A stretch of 39,930 nt of DNA. Source: a bacterium BMS3Abin04. GTDB taxonomy: Bacteria > Bacteroidota > Ignavibacteria > Ignavibacteriales > Melioribacteraceae. The translations under genes were made by a program, and so were the position numbers. Shown piece after piece: positions 25,250-33,683 of the stretch. The DNA is taken from the NCBI GenBank assembly GCA_002898175.1, contig BDSW01000208.1, forward strand, positions 1 to 39,930. Direction: 5' to 3'. Each line of letters opens with the position of its first letter. The stretch's first letter is position 1. The notes under the pieces are model-generated. The model was given only the letters and a program-made list of their open reading frames with translations, did no database searches and was not told the DNA's origin.

Positions 25250-25866
25250 GAGATATGTATTGGCCAAAGGACTTCAAAGCCGATATCACATATAGCTTCG
25301 GCAAGTTTTCTTATTTCCATAGTATTAACACGTAGTACTAAACGTATTTTATCATTTTTTTCTTGGTACGTCAAAATTGAATGAATATTAATTTTTCTTT
25401 CTGCAAGAAGTGCCGTCAGTCGTGCAAGTTCACCCGATTTATCCGATAGGCGTATATCTAAGCGTCCGGATGGTTTATGTACTCCTGTTAAAAGCAGCAT
25501 TGCGTCCAGAATATCTGCACTTGTTACTATACCAACTAGCTGCAAATCCTCAATAACCGGTAAACATCCTATTTTTAATTCCCTCATTAACTGTGTCGCA
25601 ATCTCAACGGGGTCCGACGGGTTAGTGGTTTCGACCGGATGATTCATTATTTCTTTAACTTCCGCAGTTGGATTAAATGGTCTCTTTGCAAGCCGGCTTG
25701 TAGCTAAACGAAGATCACGGTCAGTTACAATTCCAACAAGTTTTTCATTTTCCATAACCGGGAGATGGCGAATTCCTTTATCCTGCATTAACTGATATGC
25801 GTCACATAAAGTCGTGTTCGGCTTTATCGTTAATGGATTTAAATGCATTATTTCACGAATTAACAT
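25237..25866 (-). CDS. acuB: CBS-pair plus ACT domain protein (AcuB-like)
   Basis: A 209-residue cytoplasmic regulator. Two CBS motifs (about 1-60 and 70-125, each with the [I/V]-G-I-V-T-[D/S] strand: VGIVTDRDL, VGIVTSADIL) form a Bateman module that usually binds adenine nucleotides. Residues ~135-205 (RLDIRLSDKSGELARLTALLAERKINIHSIL) are an ACT domain, a small-ligand sensor. The same CBS-CBS-ACT order occurs in AcuB proteins beside acuC in Bacillus, where the biochemical role is not well defined. It is placed between the acetyltransferase-like gene (24-base gap) and acuC (overlap), so it probably modulates the acetylation cycle in response to energy charge; that is inference. Confidence 0.9.
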   Translation of the reverse strand: MLIREIMHLNPLTIKPNTTLCDAYQLMQDKGIRHLPVMENEKLVGIVTDRDLRLATSRLAKRPFNPTAEVKEIMNHPVETTNPSDPVEIATQLMRELKIGCLPVIEDLQLVGIVTSADILDAMLLLTGVHKPSGRLDIRLSDKSGELARLTALLAERKINIHSILTYQEKNDKIRLVLRVNTMEIRKLAEAICDIGFEVLWPIHISCVK

Positions 25867-25890
25867 GATGGCCCTTTTATTTAATCATAC

Positions 25891-28299
25891 TTAATATGCC
25901 GGTCTTTTGGCTGCCGGATTAAGAGACATGGATAAATTTGAAATTAAAATTCGGTCCTTATTCACAGCCGCTTTTAACTCAAGCCTCCACAACCAAGGAA
26001 GTTCTTCGATCATTTGTGAAACTCTTCCTAAAATACTGCTAAAGTCTGTTCTATTTTCAATACATAAAATTTCTAATATTTCATCAATATCCTGATCAGT
26101 TAAAGGTGTAATTCGAACTATCTTTAAAGATGGTTTTTGAACTATTTCTATTAAAGGTCCGAATAATGGGTCCGGTTTTACCTTTAGAATAAATGGATTT
26201 CCTTCTTTAGAAGTTTGAGTAATGCTTAATCCGAAATTCATTAAAATATTTTCCGCTGTAGATATTTCAACTTTCACAATTTGTTGAGAAGTTAAATTGC
26301 TTAAAATTGATTGAATCTCTTGACGGGCAAGTTCGGGTTTTACATCTTCAAACCAAACAAGTTTGCCTGGAGGTTTGTTGCAGTATTCGGCATAACGAAC
26401 AATTCTTCCTAAAGCACGTGCTGCAGATTCGGGAAATCTGAATGCCGGAAACATCCTTTTGTTATTATGATTGCTGTCTTCCTTAACCAAGGAAATGGAT
26501 CCGGTTTCACCCATTAAACAAAGAAGTACGGGTTTTTTGTAACTCATTTCTTTTTCGGCTAACAATACTCCCCTGCGTATGGCCGCTGCAACATGTTCAG
26601 ATCCACACTGACCTACATATGCATAGCCGACTAACAGGGAATCAATATTTTCATTAACCAGCGCTTCATATACTTTTGTTTCATAACTTTCGGGGGAAGT
26701 AAATGCTCCTAAATTAACAAGTTTTGGTCCGGCAAGTTCAAGTCCATTAGATTCGCAAGTATCTGCAAAAATTGTTGCTACTCCTGCCGAATTTGCCAGG
26801 ATACTAACACGATTGCCTTTGGGTATAGGCTGGTGATCCAAAACTACGGCTACATCAAAGAGTTCTTCTAAAGTTTCGGTTAAAATAATACCGGTTTGTC
26901 TAAAGAGCGCTTCTACTTGTCGCGTCCCCCCGGATAAGGTTCCGCTTTTTGCTTCGGCTGTTTTTCTGCCTTCTACGCTGCGGGCGCTTTTTACACACAA
27001 AATTGGTTTTTTATAAGACATTCTTCTTGCAATTCTAACAAACCTTCTCGGATTACCAAAAGTTTCTAAATAAAGAATCGCCATTTTAGTGTTTGTATCT
27101 TCTTCCCAATAGAGCAGTAAATCATTTCCTGAAACGTCGGCGCGATTCCCCGCAGAGACAAATGTTGTAAATCCGACTCCCTTTTCCATTGCATATTCAA
27201 GAATGACCAATCCTAGCGCTGCTGAATGTGAAAAAAATCCGGCACTTCCCCGTTGAACAATATTGGGGGCTAAGCTTGCATTAAGATGAACTTTCGGATC
27301 GGAATTCATAAGTCCCAAACAGCTCGGACCTAGTAATCTGACGCCATGTTCTCTTACAAGTTTTACTAAGTTTTTTTGTCTTTTATTACCTTCTTCGCCT
27401 GCTTCGGCAAATCCTGCCGATACTACCAATAAACCTCTTGCTCCGGCGGTAATAGATTTTTTTGCTACTTCTAAAACTTTTTCTGCTGGAACAGATATTA
27501 CAGAAAGATCAATTTTCCCCGGTATTTCCTGAAGTGATGAATAGGCTTTTACCCCGTTTACAGAGGTAGCTTCCGAGTTTACAGGATAAATAGTACCTTG
27601 GAAATTACCGTTTAGAATATTTTTAAAAATCATATGTCCAATTGACGACGGATCTCTGGATGCCCCTACAACAGCTACTGATTTGGGTCGCAATAAAGGG
27701 GCTAAAGAGTTTGCAACAGCAATACGTTCTCTTAAATTTGATTTTCGCCAAGTTGCTGCTGCTCCGCTTGTTGGAAGCTCAACATGAACCGTATCTGAAT
27801 GCCAAACTTTATGAACCTCGAATCCTGAGCTTTTAAAAACATTAATCATAGGTTGATTATCGGGAAGCACTTCTGCTTCAAATTCTATATAACCGTTCGC
27901 TGCAGCTAAACCGGCGAGTCGTTCCAGCAATAGTGTGCTAATTCCTTTTCCTTGATAATCATCTTCAATTAAAAACGCAATTTCAGCCGATTTTTTATTT
28001 CCCATAGCAATATAATTACCAAGACCAACAATTTTGGATTCTGATCCTTCACTTGTAATTGCCAGTAAACATCCGGACTCGGTAAAATCTCCTTCACAAA
28101 GATTTTTAATTACATCGTGTGGAACTTCGGAGACAGCAGCCATAAAACGCATTCTTAAACTTTCTCTGGATACGCGTTTCATAAATTCTTTAACTTTGGG
28201 AATGTCATTTGGTAAGGCAGGTCTAAACATTAGACCCTGTCCATCTTTAAGTATTACATGCTCTTTATAAGCGAGACCTTCAGGAATTATACGGAACAT
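25891..28299 (-). CDS. GNAT plus acyl-CoA-synthetase-like protein acetyltransferase (Pat-type)
   Basis: An 802-residue two-part protein. Residues ~20-175 are a GNAT domain with the acetyl-CoA loop DDYQGKGISTLLLERL (113-128). Residues ~203-700 resemble NDP-forming acyl-CoA synthetases: CoA-binding Rossmann VAVVGASRDPSSIGHMIFKNIL (208-229), LGPSCLGLMN (323-332) and FFSHSAALG (355-363). The last ~100 residues are a shortened ATP-grasp-like region without clear ATP-binding motifs, so synthetase activity is doubtful. Pat of Salmonella carries the same modules with GNAT at the C-terminus; here it is N-terminal, a reversed order described for some actinobacterial Pat proteins. The neighbouring acs and acuC make Acs the likely substrate. 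It follows a strong terminator after acs and so may have its own promoter. Confidence 0.88.
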   Translation of the reverse strand: MFRIIPEGLAYKEHVILKDGQGLMFRPALPNDIPKVKEFMKRVSRESLRMRFMAAVSEVPHDVIKNLCEGDFTESGCLLAITSEGSESKIVGLGNYIAMGNKKSAEIAFLIEDDYQGKGISTLLLERLAGLAAANGYIEFEAEVLPDNQPMINVFKSSGFEVHKVWHSDTVHVELPTSGAAATWRKSNLRERIAVANSLAPLLRPKSVAVVGASRDPSSIGHMIFKNILNGNFQGTIYPVNSEATSVNGVKAYSSLQEIPGKIDLSVISVPAEKVLEVAKKSITAGARGLLVVSAGFAEAGEEGNKRQKNLVKLVREHGVRLLGPSCLGLMNSDPKVHLNASLAPNIVQRGSAGFFSHSAALGLVILEYAMEKGVGFTTFVSAGNRADVSGNDLLLYWEEDTNTKMAILYLETFGNPRRFVRIARRMSYKKPILCVKSARSVEGRKTAEAKSGTLSGGTRQVEALFRQTGIILTETLEELFDVAVVLDHQPIPKGNRVSILANSAGVATIFADTCESNGLELAGPKLVNLGAFTSPESYETKVYEALVNENIDSLLVGYAYVGQCGSEHVAAAIRRGVLLAEKEMSYKKPVLLCLMGETGSISLVKEDSNHNNKRMFPAFRFPESAARALGRIVRYAEYCNKPPGKLVWFEDVKPELARQEIQSILSNLTSQQIVKVEISTAENILMNFGLSITQTSKEGNPFILKVKPDPLFGPLIEIVQKPSLKIVRITPLTDQDIDEILEILCIENRTDFSSILGRVSQMIEELPWLWRLELKAAVNKDRILISNLSMSLNPAAKRPAY

Positions 28300-28345
28300 T
28301 TATTAACCACTTAAAATTTTATATATAAACATATAAAATTATCAT

Positions 28346-28384
28346 AAAAAAAGAGGTTTCAATCCGAAGAAAGAAACCTCTTTT
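28346..28384 (-). terminator. Intrinsic terminator after acs
   Basis: A perfect 12-bp stem, AAAAGAGGTTTC (28349-28360) and GAAACCTCTTTT (28373-28384), encloses a 12-base loop. For leftward transcription the hairpin is followed by seven T residues (complement of 28346-28352). It lies 12 bp beyond the acs stop codon and 47 bp before the acetyltransferase start, so most acs transcripts should end here. The A-run on the other side would also allow some rightward termination. Confidence 0.9.
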
Positions 28385-28395
28385 GTGAAAGAAAA

Positions 28396-30429
28396 TTAAT
28401 AAAGCTTTTTAATTTCTTCAACAATTTCCGGATTTGCCAATGTTGTAACATCACCGGCATCTTTTCCCGCAGCAATTGCACCAAGCACTCTGCGCATAAT
28501 TTTGCCTGAACGAGTTTTCGGCATATCGGGAACAATCCACACTCTACCCGGTTTTGCAATAGGTCCAATCTCTGAAGCCAAAGTATCAGAAATCTTTTTC
28601 TTTAATGCCTCTGTAGGCTCAATGCCGGGTTTTAAAGAGACAAAGATATGAGGAACTTTTCCCTTTATTGGATCTGCAACCGGAACAACAGCAGCTTCAC
28701 CAACTTCGTCAACCATAAGTCCGGCAGATTCAAGTTCTTTAGTTCCGAGACGGTGCCCGGCAACATTGATAACATCATCTATCCTACCGAGAATTCTAAA
28801 ATAACCGTCCGGAGCTTCTACCGCACCATCACCGGCAAAGTAAGGCCAATCATGCCAATCTTTACTTTCAGGATCTTTATTGTAACGAGCGAAATACACA
28901 TTCTTGAATCTTTCGTCGTCACCCCAGATAGTCATCATTAACCCGGGCCATGGATTACGAATTACAATATTACCGGCTTTCCCGCAACCTTTTGGAAGCG
29001 GATTTCCGTCGTCGTCCAAAATTTCGGGATAAATACCCGGTACACCGGGGCCAGTACTTCCCGGTTTCATTTTATGCAGACCTGGAACCGTAGAACATAA
29101 AAATCCGCCGGTTTCAGTCTGCCACCAAGTATCAACAATAACAGCTTCTTTTTTACCTACAGTATTATAATACCAACGCCAGACATTTGGTTCAATCGGT
29201 TCACCAACAGTAGTCATGTGTTTAAAATGATAATTATATTTTGCCGGTTCATCCGGACCAACTCGACGAAGAGCACGTATTGCCGTAGGTGATGTGTGGA
29301 AAATGTTTACATCGAGTTCTTCAGCAACACGCCATGGACGACCAGCATCGGGATGTGTTGGAACCCCTTCAAAAATAACGGAAGAGGCAGCAAGAGCCAA
29401 AGGTCCATAAATAATATATGAATGACCGGTAATCCAGCCTATATCCGCCATACACCAGTAAACATCTTCGGGATGAATGTCCTGAATATATTTTGATGTG
29501 CCTGTTACATAAGACATATAACCGCCTATAGAATGCTGAGCTCCTTTAGGTTTCCCAGTTGTACCTGAAGTGTACATCAAGAACAATGTATCGGTTGAAT
29601 CCAAACTTACAGGTTTGACTTTAACATTCCTATAGTCTTTTAATATGTCATTAATGAATACATCTCTTCCTTCTACAAGTGGTGTAGCTGCAGAATATTT
29701 GCCGGGATAACGCTGCCAAATCAGTACTTTTTCAACATGCTGTCCTTCTTCTTCCGCACGCCCGCAAGCAATATCTGCTTTTTCTTTGTGATCTAATAAT
29801 TTACCGCCGCGATAGTAGGAATCCGCTGTAATTAAAAATTTACTCTTTGCATCCACAATTCTATCGGCACATGCTTTGCCGGAGAATCCGGAAAACACTT
29901 GTGAATGTATTACACCGAGACGTGCACAAGCAAGCATTGTAATTGCTAATTCCGGTATCATGGGCATATGTAAAGTTACAGTATCACCTTTCTTAAGCCC
30001 GCAATAATCTCTAAGTACAGCTGCAAATTCATTTACTTTGTTATAAAGTTCCTGATAGGTCATATGAACAATAGGCTCATCTTCTGGTTCAGGCACAAAA
30101 TGAATGGCGGTTTTATTTTTATATTTGGCTAAATGTCTATCTATACAATTGTAACTAGCATTTAGCTTTCCGCCGACAAACCATTTCCAATGCGGAGGAT
30201 CACTGGTATCGAGGGTAGTGCCCCAATATTTATCCCATGTTAGCAAATCGGCATAATCTTTATAACATTCAGGAAAATTTTTCTCCCCAAACTTTTCTAA
30301 AATATCGGGGTCTGTTAAATTTGCTTGTGCTATAAATTTAGTATTTGGTTCAAAATATTCTTCTTCTTTCCAGTGTACAGCAATTTGGGCTTCGGAAACA
30401 ATATTTTCATCGTTTTTTTCATCAGCCAT
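28396..30429 (-). CDS. acs: Acetyl-CoA synthetase (AMP-forming)
   Basis: A 677-residue Acs that converts acetate, ATP and CoA to acetyl-CoA via acetyl-AMP. The phosphate loop TSGTTGKPKG is at 287-296. WWQTETGG contains the acetate-pocket tryptophan (W436, matching W414 of Salmonella Acs). GRIDDVINVAGHRLG is the hinge region. The acetylation motif PKTRSGK (637-643) is intact, with K643 equivalent to Salmonella K609, the lysine switched off by Pat-type acetyltransferases. Upstream by 39 bp is satP; downstream is a strong terminator and then the candidate acetyltransferase, acuB and acuC. AAGGAA upstream of the ATG is the ribosome-binding site. Confidence 0.98.
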   Translation of the reverse strand: MADEKNDENIVSEAQIAVHWKEEEYFEPNTKFIAQANLTDPDILEKFGEKNFPECYKDYADLLTWDKYWGTTLDTSDPPHWKWFVGGKLNASYNCIDRHLAKYKNKTAIHFVPEPEDEPIVHMTYQELYNKVNEFAAVLRDYCGLKKGDTVTLHMPMIPELAITMLACARLGVIHSQVFSGFSGKACADRIVDAKSKFLITADSYYRGGKLLDHKEKADIACGRAEEEGQHVEKVLIWQRYPGKYSAATPLVEGRDVFINDILKDYRNVKVKPVSLDSTDTLFLMYTSGTTGKPKGAQHSIGGYMSYVTGTSKYIQDIHPEDVYWCMADIGWITGHSYIIYGPLALAASSVIFEGVPTHPDAGRPWRVAEELDVNIFHTSPTAIRALRRVGPDEPAKYNYHFKHMTTVGEPIEPNVWRWYYNTVGKKEAVIVDTWWQTETGGFLCSTVPGLHKMKPGSTGPGVPGIYPEILDDDGNPLPKGCGKAGNIVIRNPWPGLMMTIWGDDERFKNVYFARYNKDPESKDWHDWPYFAGDGAVEAPDGYFRILGRIDDVINVAGHRLGTKELESAGLMVDEVGEAAVVPVADPIKGKVPHIFVSLKPGIEPTEALKKKISDTLASEIGPIAKPGRVWIVPDMPKTRSGKIMRRVLGAIAAGKDAGDVTTLANPEIVEEIKKLY

Positions 30430-30468
30430 AGCTTTATATTCCTTATTTTAATTTAAGAATATTATTAA

Positions 30469-31047
30469 TTATTTTTCACCAATTGGAAGAACTGTCTTTC
30501 CATAAGTTTCATTTATAACTAGCGCTAAAGAAAGGTAAACCGCAGACAATCCGCAGAATAATCCTTCCCATCCGGCAATTATACCAACTGTTGCACTTCC
30601 TGTTGCATCTTTAATTGCAAGTAGCCAAAATAGGATAAAAAGAGTAAAAAATACTACCTGCAAAGCTTTATTATGTTTAAGAGTTGCTACCCACATACCA
30701 AAAGTGAACAGTCCCCACATAAACAAATAAGCTACCATAGCTCCCTCTGCAGGCGCATCAAACCATTTCCAATGCCCGCCGAGAATAAGAAATACAAGTG
30801 TTATCCAGAACAGACCATACGAAGTAAATGCTGTAGTTCCAAATGTATTCCCTTTCTTCCATTCCATCCAACCTGCAAATACTTGTGCTAAACCCCCGTA
30901 AAAAACACCCATTGCAAGTATCATTGTCCCTAAATGAAAAATGCCGGCGTTGTGTAGATTTAGTAGAACAGTTGTCATACCGAATGCCATTAATCCTAAT
31001 GGAGCCGGATTTGCGGTTGTGTCTACTATACGAGTTTCTTCTGCCAT
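30469..31047 (-). CDS. satP: Acetate/succinate transporter (SatP, YaaH/GPR1/FUN34 family)
   Basis: A 192-residue inner-membrane protein with six predicted membrane segments. The family signature NPAPLGL is at residues 13-19, and the rest ([50 protein letters not shown]) aligns with the acetate-uptake fold. The ATG has an excellent Shine-Dalgarno (GGAGG, minus strand, 31053-31057). Its gene heads the acs cluster with a 39-bp gap and is the likely promoter-proximal gene of the acetate operon. Import of acetate feeding directly into Acs is the natural reading. A palindrome at 31096-31114 is a candidate operator. Confidence 0.95.
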   Translation of the reverse strand: MAEETRIVDTTANPAPLGLMAFGMTTVLLNLHNAGIFHLGTMILAMGVFYGGLAQVFAGWMEWKKGNTFGTTAFTSYGLFWITLVFLILGGHWKWFDAPAEGAMVAYLFMWGLFTFGMWVATLKHNKALQVVFFTLFILFWLLAIKDATGSATVGIIAGWEGLFCGLSAVYLSLALVINETYGKTVLPIGEK

Positions 31048-31761
31048 GTTAACCTCCAGTAATTAAATTATTTATGGAATTATGAACTACAATTAATTTC
31101 ACCGTTAGTGAAATCGTATTATTGTTATGCTAAGTTAAGGGAATTGATGTGCAATCAGAGAAGGGTTTAGAATGATATGTATTAAAAAGTTGTGTTCAAA
31201 AAAACTTGTAGTATTTTGCGCCTTTGAAATGCAACCTTTATTATGGAAGATATTTAAAGACCTACTAACAAATCTATTGTTAAAAGAAAGTTTAGACCGT
31301 ACCATTTGCCAATATTAGTAACCTAAAATAATTGAATATTTTGGTTGACAAAAGAAAATCAGCCAATGTGTATTTATATTAAAGAATATATAAAGTATAG
31401 TCTTTTAATAAGAGAAGCTATAACAGGTTCTCTTAAAGATAGATCAAAAAATATATTTTGTAGTCATATAAACGCGGTGTAAAATTGCCTTATAGTATAT
31501 GTATTTATCATAAAAAATTCAAGTGTTTTTTTAATAAAAGTGAATTTTATTTTTTGGACTACCGAACTATAAATCAAATAAAGATTTGTTTTATTTTATA
31601 GTCATTAAGCAAATTGAACTATTAATATTTTGAACAATAAAATATCTTATCATTTGTATCAGAATTAAATACTATAAATTATTATTGTAATCATGGTTTG
31701 TTAAAAGCTAAAGATAAGCTCTGGGAAACAACATGTTATTGCAGTTGGGTTTATAAATTGA
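31048..31761. other. Promoter region of acetate genes and unassigned spacer (714 bp)
   Basis: The first ~70 bp carry the palindrome at 31096-31114 and presumably the satP promoter. The rest is AT-rich, with stop codons in all frames, and shows no tRNA, no terminator and no intact gene. It may be further remains of the decayed locus to its right, but I cannot show that from the sequence. Confidence 0.5.
31096..31114. promoter_or_regulatory. Candidate operator of the acetate cluster
   Basis: ATTTCAC-N5-GTGAAAT: perfect 7-bp arms with spacer CGTTA, centred 58 bp before the satP start codon. The arms resemble half a parS site, but the five-base spacer rules that out. They are the reverse order of CRP half-sites, so a CRP protein is not the expected ligand. 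The regulator is unknown. Confidence 0.45.
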
Positions 31762-31819
31762 ATGAAGAATATGTGGAATAGCTTTTTAATTTTTGCTGAG
31801 GTATAAGGTTAAGGGAATA

Positions 31820-32396
31820 TTGTTGGATATTAAAAGTAGACTTTATCTTTATGTCTTTTTGGTAATGGCATTATTTGTTGGGAATCCTTGGGGTTTTTAA
31901 GAACTAAATATTAATCCTATCAGCATAATAGCGGTCTTTATTTCGCTTATTTAGGATATTTTACTCGCAGCATTTTTATTTCTAAAAAGGATTTATGGAA
32001 ATCAAGAAATACTTTCCCGGTGTTTCTGCAATTAGTATTTTGATAATTATATTTTTTTCGGTAACTAAGATCACAAAAACAGTAATTTAAAATCCCATTG
32101 TTCTTTTTCTGGTTCCGGTTGTATTATTTAACTATTATATAATCCAAACTTATTTAAGCTTTCTTGCTGTTAAATGACTTAAATTAAAATACGAGGAAAA
32201 CATTATACTTATTATTGGCGCTGCTGCAAGTTTATAAGCCATATTATTAGCGGTTGCTGCAGCATTATTCAGCAGCTTAACGGTCTTTGCTTTATTGTTT
32301 TAACCAATAATGCAAATTTTATATTTACTACTTTTGATATATAAATTTGGACCAAAAATTAAAAGATCGCTCGGAGCAATAATTACGAAGGAATAA
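31820..32396 (+). pseudogene. Decayed membrane-protein gene(s)
   Basis: One frame from TTG 31820 (preceded by AAGGG) encodes hydrophobic protein (LDIKSRLYLYVFLVMALFVGNPWGF, INPISIIAVFISLI, DILLAAFLFLKRIYGNQEI) interrupted by TAA 31898-31900 and TAG 31952-31954, ending at TAG 32033-32035. A second frame starts with ATG 31995 (MEIKKYFPGVSAISILIIIFF) and runs 134 codons to TAA 32394-32396 with four internal stops: TAA 32088, TGA 32175, TAA 32235 and TAA 32301. Between stops the sequence is consistently membrane-like (VVLFNYYIIQTYLSFLAVK, ILLAVAAALFSSLTVFALLF). Such a frame-coherent series of stops is typical of an old pseudogene, either two overlapping genes or one with a frameshift. The short frame MKNMWNSFLIFAEV at 31762 may be an earlier remnant. 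The family is unknown. Confidence 0.65.
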
Positions 32397-32479
32397 TTCG
32401 GATTAGCGCAAAGAATTCTGTTAATGTTTTTAAGTCCTTTTTAAATTATATTTCATTTTTAAAATAAACGGAGAAAATA

Positions 32480-33673
32480 GTGCACGCATCAAAACGACTT
32501 AGTTATATAGGTGTCTCACCAACAATGAAGGTTTCTGCAAAAGCTAAAAAAATGAAATCCGAAGGAATTGAAGTAATTGACTTAAGCGTAGGTGAACCGG
32601 ATTTTCCAACCCCGGGAAACATTAAAGAAGCTGCTAAGCATGCAATAGATGATAATAGAACCAAGTACACTATAAATGTAGGTCTACCAGAACTAAGAGA
32701 AGCAATTGCAAATAAATTGAAAAGAGATAATAACCTGGATTATTCTATTTCAGAAATTGTTGTTTCCAGCGGCGCTAAGCAAAGTCTTTTTAATACGATC
32801 CTTTCCATGATTTATGTTGGTGATGAGCTTATTATTCCCGCACCATACTGGGTATCTTATCCACACATGGTAAGCATTGCCCAAGGAGAAACTGTTACAA
32901 TTAATACGGAAGAGGAGAACGGATTTAGGGTTACTCCCGAGCAATTGGAAAGTGCTGTTTCTCCTTTTACCAAAGGTATTTTAATTTGTAATCCTTCAAA
33001 CCCGACCGGATCGGCATATTCAAAAAAGGAGCTTGAAGAATTAATAGAAGTTTTAGATGGTAAAGAAATTTATATAATTGCAGACGAAATATATGAAAAG
33101 CTGGTTTATGACGATTATAAATTTGTGAGTATTGCTTCGTTTAGCGAAAAGATTAAACGTAAAACAGTTGTTATCAACGGAGTTTCAAAAGCATATTCAA
33201 TGACAGGTTGGAGAATAGGGTTCGCTGCGGGACCTGAAGAAATTATTGGCGGGATAAATAAAATACAAAGTCATAGCACCTCAAACGCTTCTTCTATTTC
33301 ACAATACGCTGCAATAGAAGCATTTAACGGTCCGCAAGAAGATGTTGAAAAAATGCGGGTAGAATTTCAAAAGCGTAGAAATTTTATTTACGATGCTTTA
33401 ACATCTATTCCTAATATTACTTGCTACAAGCCAAACGGAGCTTTTTATTTGTTCCCTAATATTTCAAGTTATTTGGGAAAATCGTATGGAAAGTATAAAA
33501 TCAATAATTCCGTTGATCTTGCTATGTACTTATTAGAAAGTGCGGAAGTTGCCGCCGTGCCGGGAAGTGCCTTCGGCTCTGAAGGATTTATAAGAGTTTC
33601 TTTCGCTACTTCCTTGCAAAATTTAGAACTTGCATTTAAAAGAATTCAAGAGGCTTTGATGCAATTAAGTTGA
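32480..33673 (+). CDS. aspC: Pyridoxal-phosphate aminotransferase, class I (aspartate-type)
   Basis: A 397-residue fold-type I aminotransferase of the AAT I-gamma type common in bacteria. SVGEPDFPTP (36-45) is the substrate arm. NPSNPTG (171-177) and ADEIYEKL (201-208) are the PLP-ring and phosphate signatures. SKAYSMTGWRIGFAAGP carries the Schiff-base lysine K237, and RVSFA near the end supplies the carboxylate-binding arginine. It most likely makes aspartate from oxaloacetate and glutamate; closely related enzymes also use prephenate or aromatic keto acids, which would suit the adjacent aroE. The start is GTG at 32480 with GGAG eight bases upstream. It converges on aroE, 10 bp away. Confidence 0.92.
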   Translation: MHASKRLSYIGVSPTMKVSAKAKKMKSEGIEVIDLSVGEPDFPTPGNIKEAAKHAIDDNRTKYTINVGLPELREAIANKLKRDNNLDYSISEIVVSSGAKQSLFNTILSMIYVGDELIIPAPYWVSYPHMVSIAQGETVTINTEEENGFRVTPEQLESAVSPFTKGILICNPSNPTGSAYSKKELEELIEVLDGKEIYIIADEIYEKLVYDDYKFVSIASFSEKIKRKTVVINGVSKAYSMTGWRIGFAAGPEEIIGGINKIQSHSTSNASSISQYAAIEAFNGPQEDVEKMRVEFQKRRNFIYDALTSIPNITCYKPNGAFYLFPNISSYLGKSYGKYKINNSVDLAMYLLESAEVAAVPGSAFGSEGFIRVSFATSLQNLELAFKRIQEALMQLS

Positions 33674-33683
33674 TTTTATAGAA

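Noticed and set aside
31096-31114. Third parS site upstream of satP
   Set aside because: The TTTCAC and GTGAAA halves are separated by five bases, whereas parS halves abut.
32857-32865. TTATCCACA, a perfect DnaA box
   Set aside because: A single copy inside the aminotransferase coding sequence with no cluster or AT-rich unwinding region, so not evidence of oriC.
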